A stretch of 64,000 nucleotides of DNA from Paenibacillus apiarius (lineage in GTDB: Bacteria; Bacillota; Bacilli; Paenibacillales; Paenibacillaceae): NCBI RefSeq assembly GCF_017052585.1, contig NZ_JAFFHZ010000001.1, positions 4,836,001-4,900,000 of the forward strand, given 5' to 3'. The translations under genes and the position numbers were made by a program. The notes under the pieces are model-generated. The model was not told the origin of the DNA. It did no database searches and saw nothing but the letters and a program-made list of their open reading frames with translations. The first letter of the stretch is position 1. Every line of letters begins with the position of its first letter. This document shows, piece by piece, positions 6,989-14,985 of this stretch.

Positions 6989-8275
6989 GTGAACACCGTT
7001 GCTGCGAAGCCTAGAAGCTTGGGGGAGCTAATACAGCATTATCGTCAAAAGAAAGAAATGAGCTTATCGAAGCTGCAAGAAGCGGTTGGTGTTGACAAAG
7101 GCAGCCTGTCGAGAATTGAAAAGGGTGAAATTAAACGCCCTGATTTTAACATCATTCAATCCATTGCGGGTGTATTAGACATCCCCGGTGACGACATCGT
7201 AGAGCAGTACATCGAGATTGGGCATAAATCAGATGTCATTTACTCCGTTTTGCAAAAAGTTCTCGAAGCGCCAATCAACACATCTTTAGTAACCAAGATA
7301 GCGGCCAAGTTTCTCGAATCACCGAATGAAGACAGCTTAGACTTGATTGAGAAGCTGTACCAGACAGCAGTCTCCGTAAAAAATGAACCTATTCAAGTAT
7401 CTCTATATAACCTCATTGTTAACTACTCACGCTCCCATGGAATTATGCCCTATATTGCAAAAGGACTATACCAAAAGTACATGATTGAACGAAATGATTT
7501 CAGCAGATTGAACCAAACCTATCAATCAGGTAAATATGTATTGGACTATGTTAATTTTTTGAGCGATAAAGAGCGCATACTGCTGCATTATGGGCTGAGT
7601 GTTCACGCTTATAGTCTTATGAATTATCATGATGCTATAGAGTTTGGTAATTATGTTGTGGAAAATGGAAAAGGCGAGTCTCAAGCGAATGCAACGCATA
7701 ATGTATGCAGTGCTTATTACCAGTTAGGAAATTACGACGCTTGCCAATCATTTCTTGAGAATTACAGTCGTTATTCGTATTCTTTTGTCACTGATAATGT
7801 AAAACTAATGACAGGATTCATTAACGGAAAAACAGGAAATATTGACTTAGCGATTGCTCAGTTTAAAAAATATTTAGACGATCCGTCCGCATATAATTTG
7901 ATTCATGCTGTGACTGAGTTATTGGAACTTTATCTCAACAAAAACGATCTGCTTGCAGCAAATCAACTCCTTTTTTATGAGAATCAATTGACAGAAAGCA
8001 TTTCACAATCTCATACTACACCTTATAAAAAGTCAAGATTGGCTTACTACTATCGAATCAAAGGACAATTGCTAATTCGCAGCAATCAAGAAAAAGAGGC
8101 AATTGACAGTCTTTTAAAAAGTACGTTGGAATATGCAAAAATAGGACGTTTTACGGAAGCTTTTGATTCATTGTCATTTATTACACAAACAATGATGCAG
8201 AACAGTTCTATAATTAACAGCGAGATGATTCAAAAAGTCGATGTTGTATTTAAAACGATTACAGCAAATAACTGA
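6989..8275 (+). CDS. RRNPP-type quorum-sensing receptor (HTH + TPR)
   Basis: This is a 428-aa cytoplasmic regulator. Residues about 10-70 are an XRE-type helix-turn-helix (LGELIQHYRQKKEMSLSKLQ, then VDKGSLSRIEKGEI). The remaining 350 residues are all-helical and look like TPR repeats (for example FNHC-like pairs near YHDAIEFGNYVV and YYQLGNYDACQSFL). This is the architecture of peptide-sensing RRNPP receptors such as PlcR, NprR and the AloR proteins of Paenibacillus. The start is GTG behind AAGGAAGGTGAGG. A 35-codon secreted-peptide gene begins 17 bases after the stop, the classic receptor-pheromone pairing. Its target promoters are unknown; the LoaP/PKS region directly downstream is the obvious candidate. 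Confidence 0.82.
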   Translation: MNTVAAKPRSLGELIQHYRQKKEMSLSKLQEAVGVDKGSLSRIEKGEIKRPDFNIIQSIAGVLDIPGDDIVEQYIEIGHKSDVIYSVLQKVLEAPINTSLVTKIAAKFLESPNEDSLDLIEKLYQTAVSVKNEPIQVSLYNLIVNYSRSHGIMPYIAKGLYQKYMIERNDFSRLNQTYQSGKYVLDYVNFLSDKERILLHYGLSVHAYSLMNYHDAIEFGNYVVENGKGESQANATHNVCSAYYQLGNYDACQSFLENYSRYSYSFVTDNVKLMTGFINGKTGNIDLAIAQFKKYLDDPSAYNLIHAVTELLELYLNKNDLLAANQLLFYENQLTESISQSHTTPYKKSRLAYYYRIKGQLLIRSNQEKEAIDSLLKSTLEYAKIGRFTEAFDSLSFITQTMMQNSSIINSEMIQKVDVVFKTITANN

Positions 8276-8292
8276 GGGAAGGATTGGATGAT

Positions 8293-8400
8293 ATGAGGAA
8301 ACTTAAGTTTCTTTTAGTCGCTGCCCTACTATCTATAGGAGTAAGCAACATGGAACATATCACTTCACTCATTGATGCTCCATGGATAACCAACGCCTAG
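8293..8400 (+). CDS. Precursor of a secreted signalling peptide
   Basis: A 35-aa ORF follows the receptor gene by 17 bases and has AGGGAAGGA as ribosome site. The product has a basic start and hydrophobic core (MRKLKFLLVAALLSIG), a typical Sec signal, then a polar stretch ending DAPWITNA. In RRNPP systems the precursor is exported, trimmed to about 5-10 C-terminal residues and re-imported by an oligopeptide permease to bind the TPR receptor. Here the active peptide is probably at the C-terminus. A terminator follows within 20 bases. The pairing is inferred from size, signal and position; the mature form cannot be read from sequence. Confidence 0.75.
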   Translation: MRKLKFLLVAALLSIGVSNMEHITSLIDAPWITNA

Positions 8401-8416
8401 TTTAACAAAAAAAGTT

Positions 8417-8449
8417 GAGGCGCCTGCATAGGCGTCTTTTTGTTTTTAA
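8417..8449 (+). terminator. Terminator of the receptor-peptide operon
   Basis: An 8-bp stem (AGGCGCCT and AGGCGTCT, one G-T pair) with loop GCAT, followed by TTTTTGTTTTT. It closes the receptor-peptide unit, so loaP needs its own promoter. Confidence 0.85.
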
Positions 8450-9081
8450 AACTACAGATAAATTGTTGCATAAAAATCCAAAATTACGAGAGTAATACCA
8501 ACGGAGGTTATAATCAAGTCAAAGATACAATATTTGGGTAAGTGTGCTAACCATTTACGTTGTCATTACATTCAAAATTTTGCGGACGGACAAATAGCTC
8601 TTTAATTCGACAGGATCCTTTTGGGGAAGACCGATCCTATTCAGCGAAAAAAGATGATAATTGAGGGTTATTGCAATAAGGAACTCGAATCCTAGCGAAT
8701 TAACGCGTAATCAAGTTGAGATATATTGACATATTTCGAGTATTTGTGTAGAATTGATTGTATTAAGTTACCAATTCGTATTATAAATGAATTAGAAGTG
8801 AAATTTTATTAAAAAAGTTTATTTATAGTAGATAAGAAATGTTTATATAAAACATTGAATTTCGTTTTGCAGAAGGTTAGATGTATTACATGCAAATATA
8901 TAAAAGACAAATTTAAGCATATCATAGATTTATTTCAAGCACTTATTGGTTGTTAATCGCTGGCGGGTCACGTTAACCACTGATGAGGAATATAAAGTGA
9001 AAGTTATTTGTAGCTTATTGAATAGGATAAGTGAAAGGGCGAAGCTATGTAAAAAAGGAAGCGTATATGTGAGGTGATGAG
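8450..9081. other. Intergenic region upstream of loaP
   Basis: About 630 AT-rich bases carry no recognisable gene. The only clear element is the consensus promoter at 8726-8754, which leaves a leader of roughly 320 bases before loaP. I see no riboswitch of a known class in that leader. Confidence 0.55.
8726..8754 (+). promoter_or_regulatory. Consensus sigma-A promoter upstream of loaP
   Basis: A perfect -35 TTGACA (8726-8731), exactly 17 bases of spacer, and -10 TAGAAT (8749-8754, five of six matches). It is the best promoter-like sequence between the peptide-gene terminator and the PKS cluster, and would drive loaP and probably the operon behind it. Confidence 0.7.
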
Positions 9082-9603
9082 GTGAAATGGTATGTATTGT
9101 TTGTGCGAACGGGCAAGGAACACGTGATCAAGCAACTCTTTAATGAAAGGTTGGATTCTGATGTGTGTAAACCAATTGTGCCACTCCAAGAGAGGTTCTT
9201 CAAGATTGCGGGAACAGTAAAAAAGGAACTAAAGCCTTTGTTTCCAAGTTACGTGTTTCTAGAATCTAAATTATCTAGCCTGGAATTCATAAAAAGCACG
9301 AACGCACTAATCTACACTTCACGAGATATATTTCGCTTATTGAGATACTCGGAATCAGAGGTTTCAATGAGAGATTCCGAGAGGCAAGCGTTGGTAAGTT
9401 TATGTAATGACGACTATTGTATTCGATCATCATGTGGGATTATAGAAGGAGACAGTATACAGATTACAGATGGTCCTCTCAAAGGATGGGATAGTAAAGT
9501 TAAGAAAATAAATAGACATAAAAGGCAAGCAGTGATTGAACTGGAATTAATGGGTGACATAAGGTTAGTAAATGTGGCTTTGGAAATTGTAAAGAAGATT
9601 TAA
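9082..9603 (+). CDS. loaP: LoaP-type NusG paralog, transcription antiterminator
   Basis: A protein of 173 aa with a NusG N-terminal domain (MKWYVLFVRTGKEHVIKQLF, then PLFPSYVFLESKL) and a C-terminal KOW domain (about residues 115-172, EGDSIQITDGPLKGWDSKV). It is much more basic and diverged than housekeeping NusG. LoaP proteins are specialised NusG paralogs encoded next to long biosynthetic operons; in Bacillus velezensis LoaP allows RNA polymerase to read through terminators in the difficidin and macrolactin operons. The location just before a trans-AT PKS operon fits that role. The start is GTG behind GAGGTGATGAG. Confidence 0.87.
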   Translation: MKWYVLFVRTGKEHVIKQLFNERLDSDVCKPIVPLQERFFKIAGTVKKELKPLFPSYVFLESKLSSLEFIKSTNALIYTSRDIFRLLRYSESEVSMRDSERQALVSLCNDDYCIRSSCGIIEGDSIQITDGPLKGWDSKVKKINRHKRQAVIELELMGDIRLVNVALEIVKKI

Positions 9604-9635
9604 GGTGAGCAGTTTTATAATTATTAAAAAAATGA

Positions 9636-9881
9636 TGGGTATCTGATCTTCATATTGATGATGATAAGAATAAGAAGTGAATAAATAATTTATCTATAAA
9701 GCATGATATTATCATTATTGCAGGGGATATCTCTGACAACATACTGCTGAATGAAGAAGCTTTTAAAACCATGGCCATAAGGTTTTATAAGGCTTTTTTT
9801 GTGCATAGAAATCAATATTTGCGGGTTCGGAAATTGGATGGAAATTTATGCATTAATAATGCCTTTGGATACTGCGTCTAA
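9636..9881 (+). pseudogene. Metallophosphoesterase remnant
   Basis: One frame reads SDLHIDDDKNKK, then an in-frame TGA at 9678-9680, then a stretch including KHDIIIIAGDISDN and LLNEEAFKT, and later drifts into unrelated residues before TAA at 9879-9881. SDLHID and AGDISDN are the metal-binding blocks of calcineurin-like phosphoesterases and occur with the normal N-terminal order and spacing. There is no start codon or ribosome site. It is best read as the decayed 5' part of such a gene trapped between loaP and the PKS genes. Confidence 0.5.
9757..9800 (+). terminator. Terminator-like hairpin in the PKS leader, possible LoaP target
   Basis: Left arm AAGCTTTTAAAACC (9757-9770) pairs with the right arm from GGTTTTATAAGGCTT (9781-9795), with one bulge and one mismatch, and seven T follow (9794-9800). 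It lies between loaP and the first biosynthetic gene, exactly where a processive antiterminator would be needed. It overlaps the phosphoesterase remnant, so part of the pairing could be accidental. Confidence 0.6.
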
Positions 9882-9933
9882 AGAATTACTGTGTATTTAT
9901 AACTTTGATTAATATACAGTACAGGGGGCTATC

Positions 9934-10704
9934 ATGAAGGAGTATTCGAGTATTCGCTTAATTGAAAAAGTGATTTTAAGAACGGAAGAAAAGTCGCATC
10001 AAGCACGAATATCTTTATGCAACTTCAGTAGTTCTCCGGATTATTACGAGAGAGTTGTTGATTTTTTTCACCCCCTTGAGGTTGAATATTATAAAAGTTT
10101 AAAGTCTGAAAAAAGAATCAGAGACTATACAATAGGAAGATATTCTGCAAAATTGGCTATATCCGCTTTATGTGGTCAGAAAAAGCTGGATTCCATTCTT
10201 ATAAGAAGCGGTCTGTTCTATCAGCCTGTTGTTAATTGTGATCGGGGAAATAATATTCAGGTCAGCATAACCCATTGTGATCAAATCGGCATGGCAGTGG
10301 CATTTTTGGAGGACTATCCCTTAGGAATAGATGTGGAAAGAATCAGTGAGAAAAACATTCAAATTATAAAAAAACAGTTTACCCCATCTGAAAATCATTT
10401 AATAAAGAGAATGTTCCCAGATCATGAATATATGATGATTGCTTTTTGGACAGCCAAGGAATCACTGTCAAAAGTATTAAAGACAGGTTTGCGGACTCCA
10501 TTGGAAGTATTTGAAATTGACAAGGTTAGCTTGGATGAGAGGCATATTGTCTGCAGCTTTAAAAACTTTTCCCAGTATCAAGCTCTGTCAGAGAGAATAG
10601 GAGATTATGTTTTTTCAATCGTATATCCACGTAATGCGATAATCTTTCTTGATCTAAGTAAGTTGGAAGACGTGATTAGCTTAAGAGAATCTTCTATTGA
10701 ATAA
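9934..10704 (+). CDS. Sfp-type 4'-phosphopantetheinyl transferase
   Basis: This enzyme transfers phosphopantetheine from coenzyme A to the conserved Ser of the ACP domains encoded downstream, turning apo- into holo-carriers. It is 256 aa and carries the magnesium-binding motif GIDVER (residues 131-136) and the FWTAKESLSK motif (171-180), both diagnostic of the Sfp group. The ribosome site is ACAGGGGG, 8 bases ahead of the ATG. It is the first gene of the polyketide operon and its end slightly overlaps the possible earliest start of the next gene. It is more AT-rich than the PKS genes. Confidence 0.93.
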   Translation: MKEYSSIRLIEKVILRTEEKSHQARISLCNFSSSPDYYERVVDFFHPLEVEYYKSLKSEKRIRDYTIGRYSAKLAISALCGQKKLDSILIRSGLFYQPVVNCDRGNNIQVSITHCDQIGMAVAFLEDYPLGIDVERISEKNIQIIKKQFTPSENHLIKRMFPDHEYMMIAFWTAKESLSKVLKTGLRTPLEVFEIDKVSLDERHIVCSFKNFSQYQALSERIGDYVFSIVYPRNAIIFLDLSKLEDVISLRESSIE

Positions 10705-10723
10705 GATATGGAGCAACAGAGCG

Positions 10724-11401
10724 ATGAATGGAAGTCACAAAGTTTATACCTTAAAACTTTGTTTTAATCATTTTATCAACTATAGCTATATCATACTGGA
10801 TGAAGCAAGCCGACAGGCTGTCATTGTGGATCCGGCATGGGAAATGGACAAGATATGCAATACAATCGATCGGCTTGATGCGGTATTGGTTGGCGTGCTC
10901 TTGACACATTCCCATTATGATCATACAAACCTGGCAGAGCAGATTGCAAAGAAATATCATGCCAATGTATATATGTCAAGCAAGGAGATAGATTATTATC
11001 ATTTCATTTGCAGCAAGTTACTTCCCCTCCACGATGAAGAGATACTAAGCTTAGGGGATACTGCCATAAAGTGCTTATATACACCGGGACATACAGCAGG
11101 AAGTGCTTCTTTTCTTGTGGATGGCAGCTTGTTTTCTGGAGATTTCATTTTCATTGAAGGGTGTGGAATCTGTTCTTCAGAGGGGGCTTCGGCGGAGGAT
11201 ATGTTTTTAAGCATACAAAAAATCAAGTCGATGATTCCTTTGGATACGCGGATCTATCCGGGACATTCCTTTGGCAAATCACCCGGGTACCCTCTCAACT
11301 ATCTTCTTGAACATAATATTTATTTTCATATAAAAAATAAGGACAGGTTTGTTGAATTTCGGATGCGAAGAAATCAAAAAGGTATTTTTAATTTTAAATA
11401 G
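10724..11401 (+). CDS. PksB-like metallo-beta-lactamase-fold hydrolase
   Basis: A hydrolase of 225 aa with the zinc motif HSHYDH (residues 62-67), a second histidine in TPGHTAGSAS and SGDFIF further on, as in glyoxalase-II-like enzymes. Homologues (PksB in the bacillaene cluster) sit at the same place in many trans-AT PKS operons; their role is not settled, and thioester hydrolysis or editing is suspected. I chose the ATG at 10724 because GGAG lies 10 bases upstream; a TTG at 10697 overlapping the PPTase gene would extend it by nine residues. Confidence 0.85.
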   Translation: MNGSHKVYTLKLCFNHFINYSYIILDEASRQAVIVDPAWEMDKICNTIDRLDAVLVGVLLTHSHYDHTNLAEQIAKKYHANVYMSSKEIDYYHFICSKLLPLHDEEILSLGDTAIKCLYTPGHTAGSASFLVDGSLFSGDFIFIEGCGICSSEGASAEDMFLSIQKIKSMIPLDTRIYPGHSFGKSPGYPLNYLLEHNIYFHIKNKDRFVEFRMRRNQKGIFNFK

Positions 11402-11413
11402 GATTGGTGAACT

Positions 11414-12415
11414 ATGACAGGGGTTTCAAATGAAACAGAGTTCAATTATAACAAGATCGATACGAATCAAAATATCATGTTTATGTATCCGGGACAAGGA
11501 TCGCAATATTTTGGCATGGCAAGGACGCTGTTTATTGAAAGCGCTATTTTTAGGAGGTGGATGGAAAAATTAGACGGAGTCGTGGAGAGCATTACTGGAA
11601 AATCAGTCATTCAGGAACTGTATTTTAGCGATAAGACGGCGCTTCAAACTTTTGATCGAATTATATACACTCATCCTGCCATATTCATGGTTGAGTACTC
11701 GTTGACCCAGATGCTGAAAGCGGAAGGAATCAGGCCTACGGCGCTTATTGGATCAAGTCTTGGTGTGTTTACCTGCCTATCAGCGGCAGGTTCTGTATTG
11801 CCTGAAGAAATGCTGGAGTTTATTGTGCGGCAAGCCATGATATTTGAAGATAAATGTCAAAGTGGAGGAATGATCGCAATTATTGATGATTACAGGTTGT
11901 TTTGTAATCTTCCACTCATCTATTGCAATGCAGAACTGGTTTCAATCAACTATGATAATCATTTTGTTGTGTCTGGGGATAGGGAAGGTATTAATATCGT
12001 CGAGGATACCCTGATCAAAAGCAAAATCACCTATTTAAGACTTCCTGTTTCTTTTGGATTTCATTCCAAAAACTTGGACCCGGCATATGATGAATTTATT
12101 CACTTAGCTCGAAAATTGCATATTGTTCCGCCGAAGTTGCCCATTTATGCAAACAAAGATCTTACGATTGCAGAAAATATAAATCCTGAGTTTTTGTGGA
12201 AGACAGTCAGAGGAAACATAGAGTTCTCGAATATATTACAAGATCGAAATCTAAATCAATTCAAGATGCTTCTCGATGTTGGACCTTCGGGAACCCTAGC
12301 CAACATTGCAAAATCAGTTTTGAGGCAGGAAAACGAAATCGATATATTTGGTATTATCAGTAAATTTCATGAAGAGAAAAATAATATTGAAAAGATAAAG
12401 AAAAAAATAAATTAA
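11414..12415 (+). CDS. PksC-like stand-alone acyltransferase or acyl hydrolase
   Basis: This 333-aa acyltransferase-fold protein acts in trans. It has the GQGSQ oxyanion loop near residue 29, a nucleophile Ser115 in GSSLG (the usual GHSxG His is Ser here) and catalytic His217 in GFHS. PksC of the bacillaene pathway loads malonyl on the free ACP of the beta-branching set, whereas the related PedC removes stalled acyl chains. The changed motif fits this subgroup, and I cannot decide between loading and proofreading from sequence alone. The next gene begins almost directly after it. Confidence 0.85.
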   Translation: MTGVSNETEFNYNKIDTNQNIMFMYPGQGSQYFGMARTLFIESAIFRRWMEKLDGVVESITGKSVIQELYFSDKTALQTFDRIIYTHPAIFMVEYSLTQMLKAEGIRPTALIGSSLGVFTCLSAAGSVLPEEMLEFIVRQAMIFEDKCQSGGMIAIIDDYRLFCNLPLIYCNAELVSINYDNHFVVSGDREGINIVEDTLIKSKITYLRLPVSFGFHSKNLDPAYDEFIHLARKLHIVPPKLPIYANKDLTIAENINPEFLWKTVRGNIEFSNILQDRNLNQFKMLLDVGPSGTLANIAKSVLRQENEIDIFGIISKFHEEKNNIEKIKKKIN

Positions 12416-12469
12416 AGTATGGTGCAATTTTCGAGTTTGTTAAATACAGATTATGAGGTGAATATTATT

Positions 12470-14737
12470 GTGTTAGCCTATTTATTTCCAGGACAGGGCT
12501 CTCAGCAAAAAGGGATGGGAGCGGAGTATTTCGATGAGTTCAAGGGACTTGTTGATGAAGCTGATCGCATACTGGGTTACTCCATAAAGAGACTCTGCCT
12601 TGAAGATCCGGAAAACCAACTGGGGTTCACACAGTACACGCAACCCGCACTCTATGTGGTGAATGCAATGAGTTATTTGAAAAAAATACAGGACACGGGC
12701 GTAAAACCTGAATATGTTGCCGGCCACAGCCTTGGAGAATATAATGCGCTTCTGGCGGCAGATGTTTTTGATTTTGCAACCGGGTTGAAGCTTGTGAAAA
12801 AGAGAGGCGAGTTGATGGGACAGGCATCACACGGTGGAATGGCTGCCGTTGTGGGCCTTAAAGAGCAAGATGTAAGGGAAGTTTTAAAAAAGAATAGACT
12901 TGATTCGATTGACATTGCCAACCTGAATACTCCAACACAAATCGTTATTTCAGGTATGGAATCAGACATAGAAGAAGCGAAGCGTATTTTTGAAGAAGCA
13001 GGGGCAAGACACTATATTGTAGTAAAGGTTAGCGGTGCCTTTCACTCCAGGTATATGGAAAGCTCGAGGATATTATTTGAAGAATATCTGGAACAGTTTG
13101 AATTGAAGTCTCCCGTAATTCCTGTGATATCGAATGTATTCGCAAGACCTTACCAAAAGAAAGATGTCAACATCACATTGGTCAATCAGATCACGTCTTC
13201 GGTCAAATGGTCGGAAAGTATTCAATACCTGATGGGAAAAGGTGAAGTAGAATTTGTACAGGTTGGTCCCGGCAACGTCCTGACTGGAATGATTAGAAGT
13301 ATCCAGAGAGAAGCGAAACCGATTTATGTGAATGAGGATCCAACTGATGATCCAGAGGTACAATGCCATGAATCAAAAAGCAGCTTTATGGGTGAACATC
13401 TTGGGAACAGGAGCTTTAAACAGGACTATGGTTTGAAATATGCGTACCTTACAGGTGCTATGTATAAGGGGATTGCATCCAAAGAATTAGTCGAAAAAAT
13501 GGGCAAATCAGGCATGATGGGCTTCTTTGGCACAGGGGGACTTGCACTTGATGAGATTGAAGAGGCGATCCGGTATCTTCAAAAGCAATTGAGCGGAGGA
13601 GTAGCCTTTGGAATGAACTTGATTTACGATCAAAATGACCCCAGTAAAGAAGAGGAAGCCGTCAATCTCTTTTTGAAATACGGAGTAAGAAACGTTAAAG
13701 CTTCTGCATTTATAAGCATGACGCCTGCAATCGTAAAATACAGACTGAAAGGAATTAGACGCGATGAGTCGGGTCATGTAGTCGCAACCAATAGAATTGT
13801 AGCGAAAGTATCCAGACCTGAAGTTGCCGAAGCATTTTTAAGTCCTGCACCTTCCAGAATTGTTGAAAAATTGTTGAATGAAAATCAGATCACTTCCACG
13901 GAGGCAGAGCTTTCAAAGGAACTGCCGATGGCTGAAGATCTATGTGTCGAAGCGGATTCAGGCGGGCATTCCGACCGCGGTGTGGCTTATGCATTGATGC
14001 CTGCCATGCTGCGCTTGAGAGACGACATGATGAAAAAGTATAACTACAAAAAAATGGTCAGAGTTGGCGCTGCAGGCGGAATCGGTACACCTGAAGCTGC
14101 AGCGGCATCCTTCATCATGGGAGCAGACTTTATCGTTACAGGTTCCATTAATCAGTGCACCGTTGAAGCACGGACAAGTGATTTGGTAAAAGACATGCTT
14201 CAGCAAATTAATGTTCAGGATACCGAATATGCTCCAGCAGGAGACATGTTTGAGTTTGGCGCTAAGGTGCAGGTCATGAAAAAGGGCGTCTTCTTCCCCT
14301 TTCGTGCCAACAAGTTATATGAATTATACAGACAGTATGATTCCATTCATGAGATAGACGAGAAGACAAAGATACAAATTCAGGAGAGATATTTCAAGAG
14401 AAGCTTTGAACAGGTATACGAAGATGTGACAGACTCCTTCCCCCAGAGTGAGATCGATAAAGCGGAAAAAAACCCAAAGCATAAGATGGCTTTGATCTTT
14501 AGATGGTATTTCGAATATTCCACACGGCTTGCGCTTAGCGGAGACGTGGATAACAGGGTTGATTACCAAGTACACTGCGGACCTGCCTTGGGTGCATTTA
14601 ACCAGTGGGTGAAGGGATCTGACCTAGAAGATTGGCGGAAGAGACATGTGGATGTGATCGGCAAAAAATTGATGAATGATACGGCCGAGATTTTACAAAA
14701 AAGATTCAGTAAATTAAAGGATGGAGGTATAAAATGA
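12470..14737 (+). CDS. PksE-like trans-acyltransferase fused to trans-enoylreductase
   Basis: This fusion supplies malonyl units to the AT-less synthase modules. Residues about 1-285 are the AT (GQGSQQ near residue 10, Ser87 in GHSLGEY, His in AFHSRYM). Residues about 300-755 are a PfaD-like FMN-dependent enoylreductase (GFFGTGG, VRVGAAGGIGTPEAAAA, GSINQCTVEA). No ER domain occurs in the visible synthase modules, so any saturated bond must come from this ER acting in trans. I chose GTG at 12470, 9 bases behind GAGGTG, because homology starts there; an ATG at 12419 would add 17 unlikely residues. The stop overlaps the ACP gene start. Confidence 0.92.
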   Translation: MLAYLFPGQGSQQKGMGAEYFDEFKGLVDEADRILGYSIKRLCLEDPENQLGFTQYTQPALYVVNAMSYLKKIQDTGVKPEYVAGHSLGEYNALLAADVFDFATGLKLVKKRGELMGQASHGGMAAVVGLKEQDVREVLKKNRLDSIDIANLNTPTQIVISGMESDIEEAKRIFEEAGARHYIVVKVSGAFHSRYMESSRILFEEYLEQFELKSPVIPVISNVFARPYQKKDVNITLVNQITSSVKWSESIQYLMGKGEVEFVQVGPGNVLTGMIRSIQREAKPIYVNEDPTDDPEVQCHESKSSFMGEHLGNRSFKQDYGLKYAYLTGAMYKGIASKELVEKMGKSGMMGFFGTGGLALDEIEEAIRYLQKQLSGGVAFGMNLIYDQNDPSKEEEAVNLFLKYGVRNVKASAFISMTPAIVKYRLKGIRRDESGHVVATNRIVAKVSRPEVAEAFLSPAPSRIVEKLLNENQITSTEAELSKELPMAEDLCVEADSGGHSDRGVAYALMPAMLRLRDDMMKKYNYKKMVRVGAAGGIGTPEAAAASFIMGADFIVTGSINQCTVEARTSDLVKDMLQQINVQDTEYAPAGDMFEFGAKVQVMKKGVFFPFRANKLYELYRQYDSIHEIDEKTKIQIQERYFKRSFEQVYEDVTDSFPQSEIDKAEKNPKHKMALIFRWYFEYSTRLALSGDVDNRVDYQVHCGPALGAFNQWVKGSDLEDWRKRHVDVIGKKLMNDTAEILQKRFSKLKDGGIK

Positions 14738-14985
14738 CAAAGGATAAAATATTCGGAATAATCAAAGGAAGTATCATTGAATTTCTTCCTGAAGTATCTG
14801 CCGATGAGATTAGCATGGAACAAAGCCTTAGAGACCTGGGGGCAAACTCTATTGACAGAATGGAGATCATCGTAAAATCGATGGAGGATCTGAAAATCAA
14901 AATACCCATGGTGCAATTCGGAAATTTAAAAGATATTCAGGCATTGGTGGACTTGCTCTATGAAAAGAAATTGGAACTTGGATGA
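14734..14985 (+). CDS. Free-standing acyl carrier protein of the beta-branching set
   Basis: An ACP of 83 aa with the phosphopantetheine site Ser39 in LGANSIDRME. By analogy with AcpK of the bacillaene pathway it carries malonyl, which is decarboxylated to acetyl by the next enzyme and handed to the HMG synthase homologue. It overlaps both neighbours (ATGA with the AT-ER gene, 26 bases with the KS gene), showing tight coupling. Confidence 0.93.
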   Translation: MTKDKIFGIIKGSIIEFLPEVSADEISMEQSLRDLGANSIDRMEIIVKSMEDLKIKIPMVQFGNLKDIQALVDLLYEKKLELG

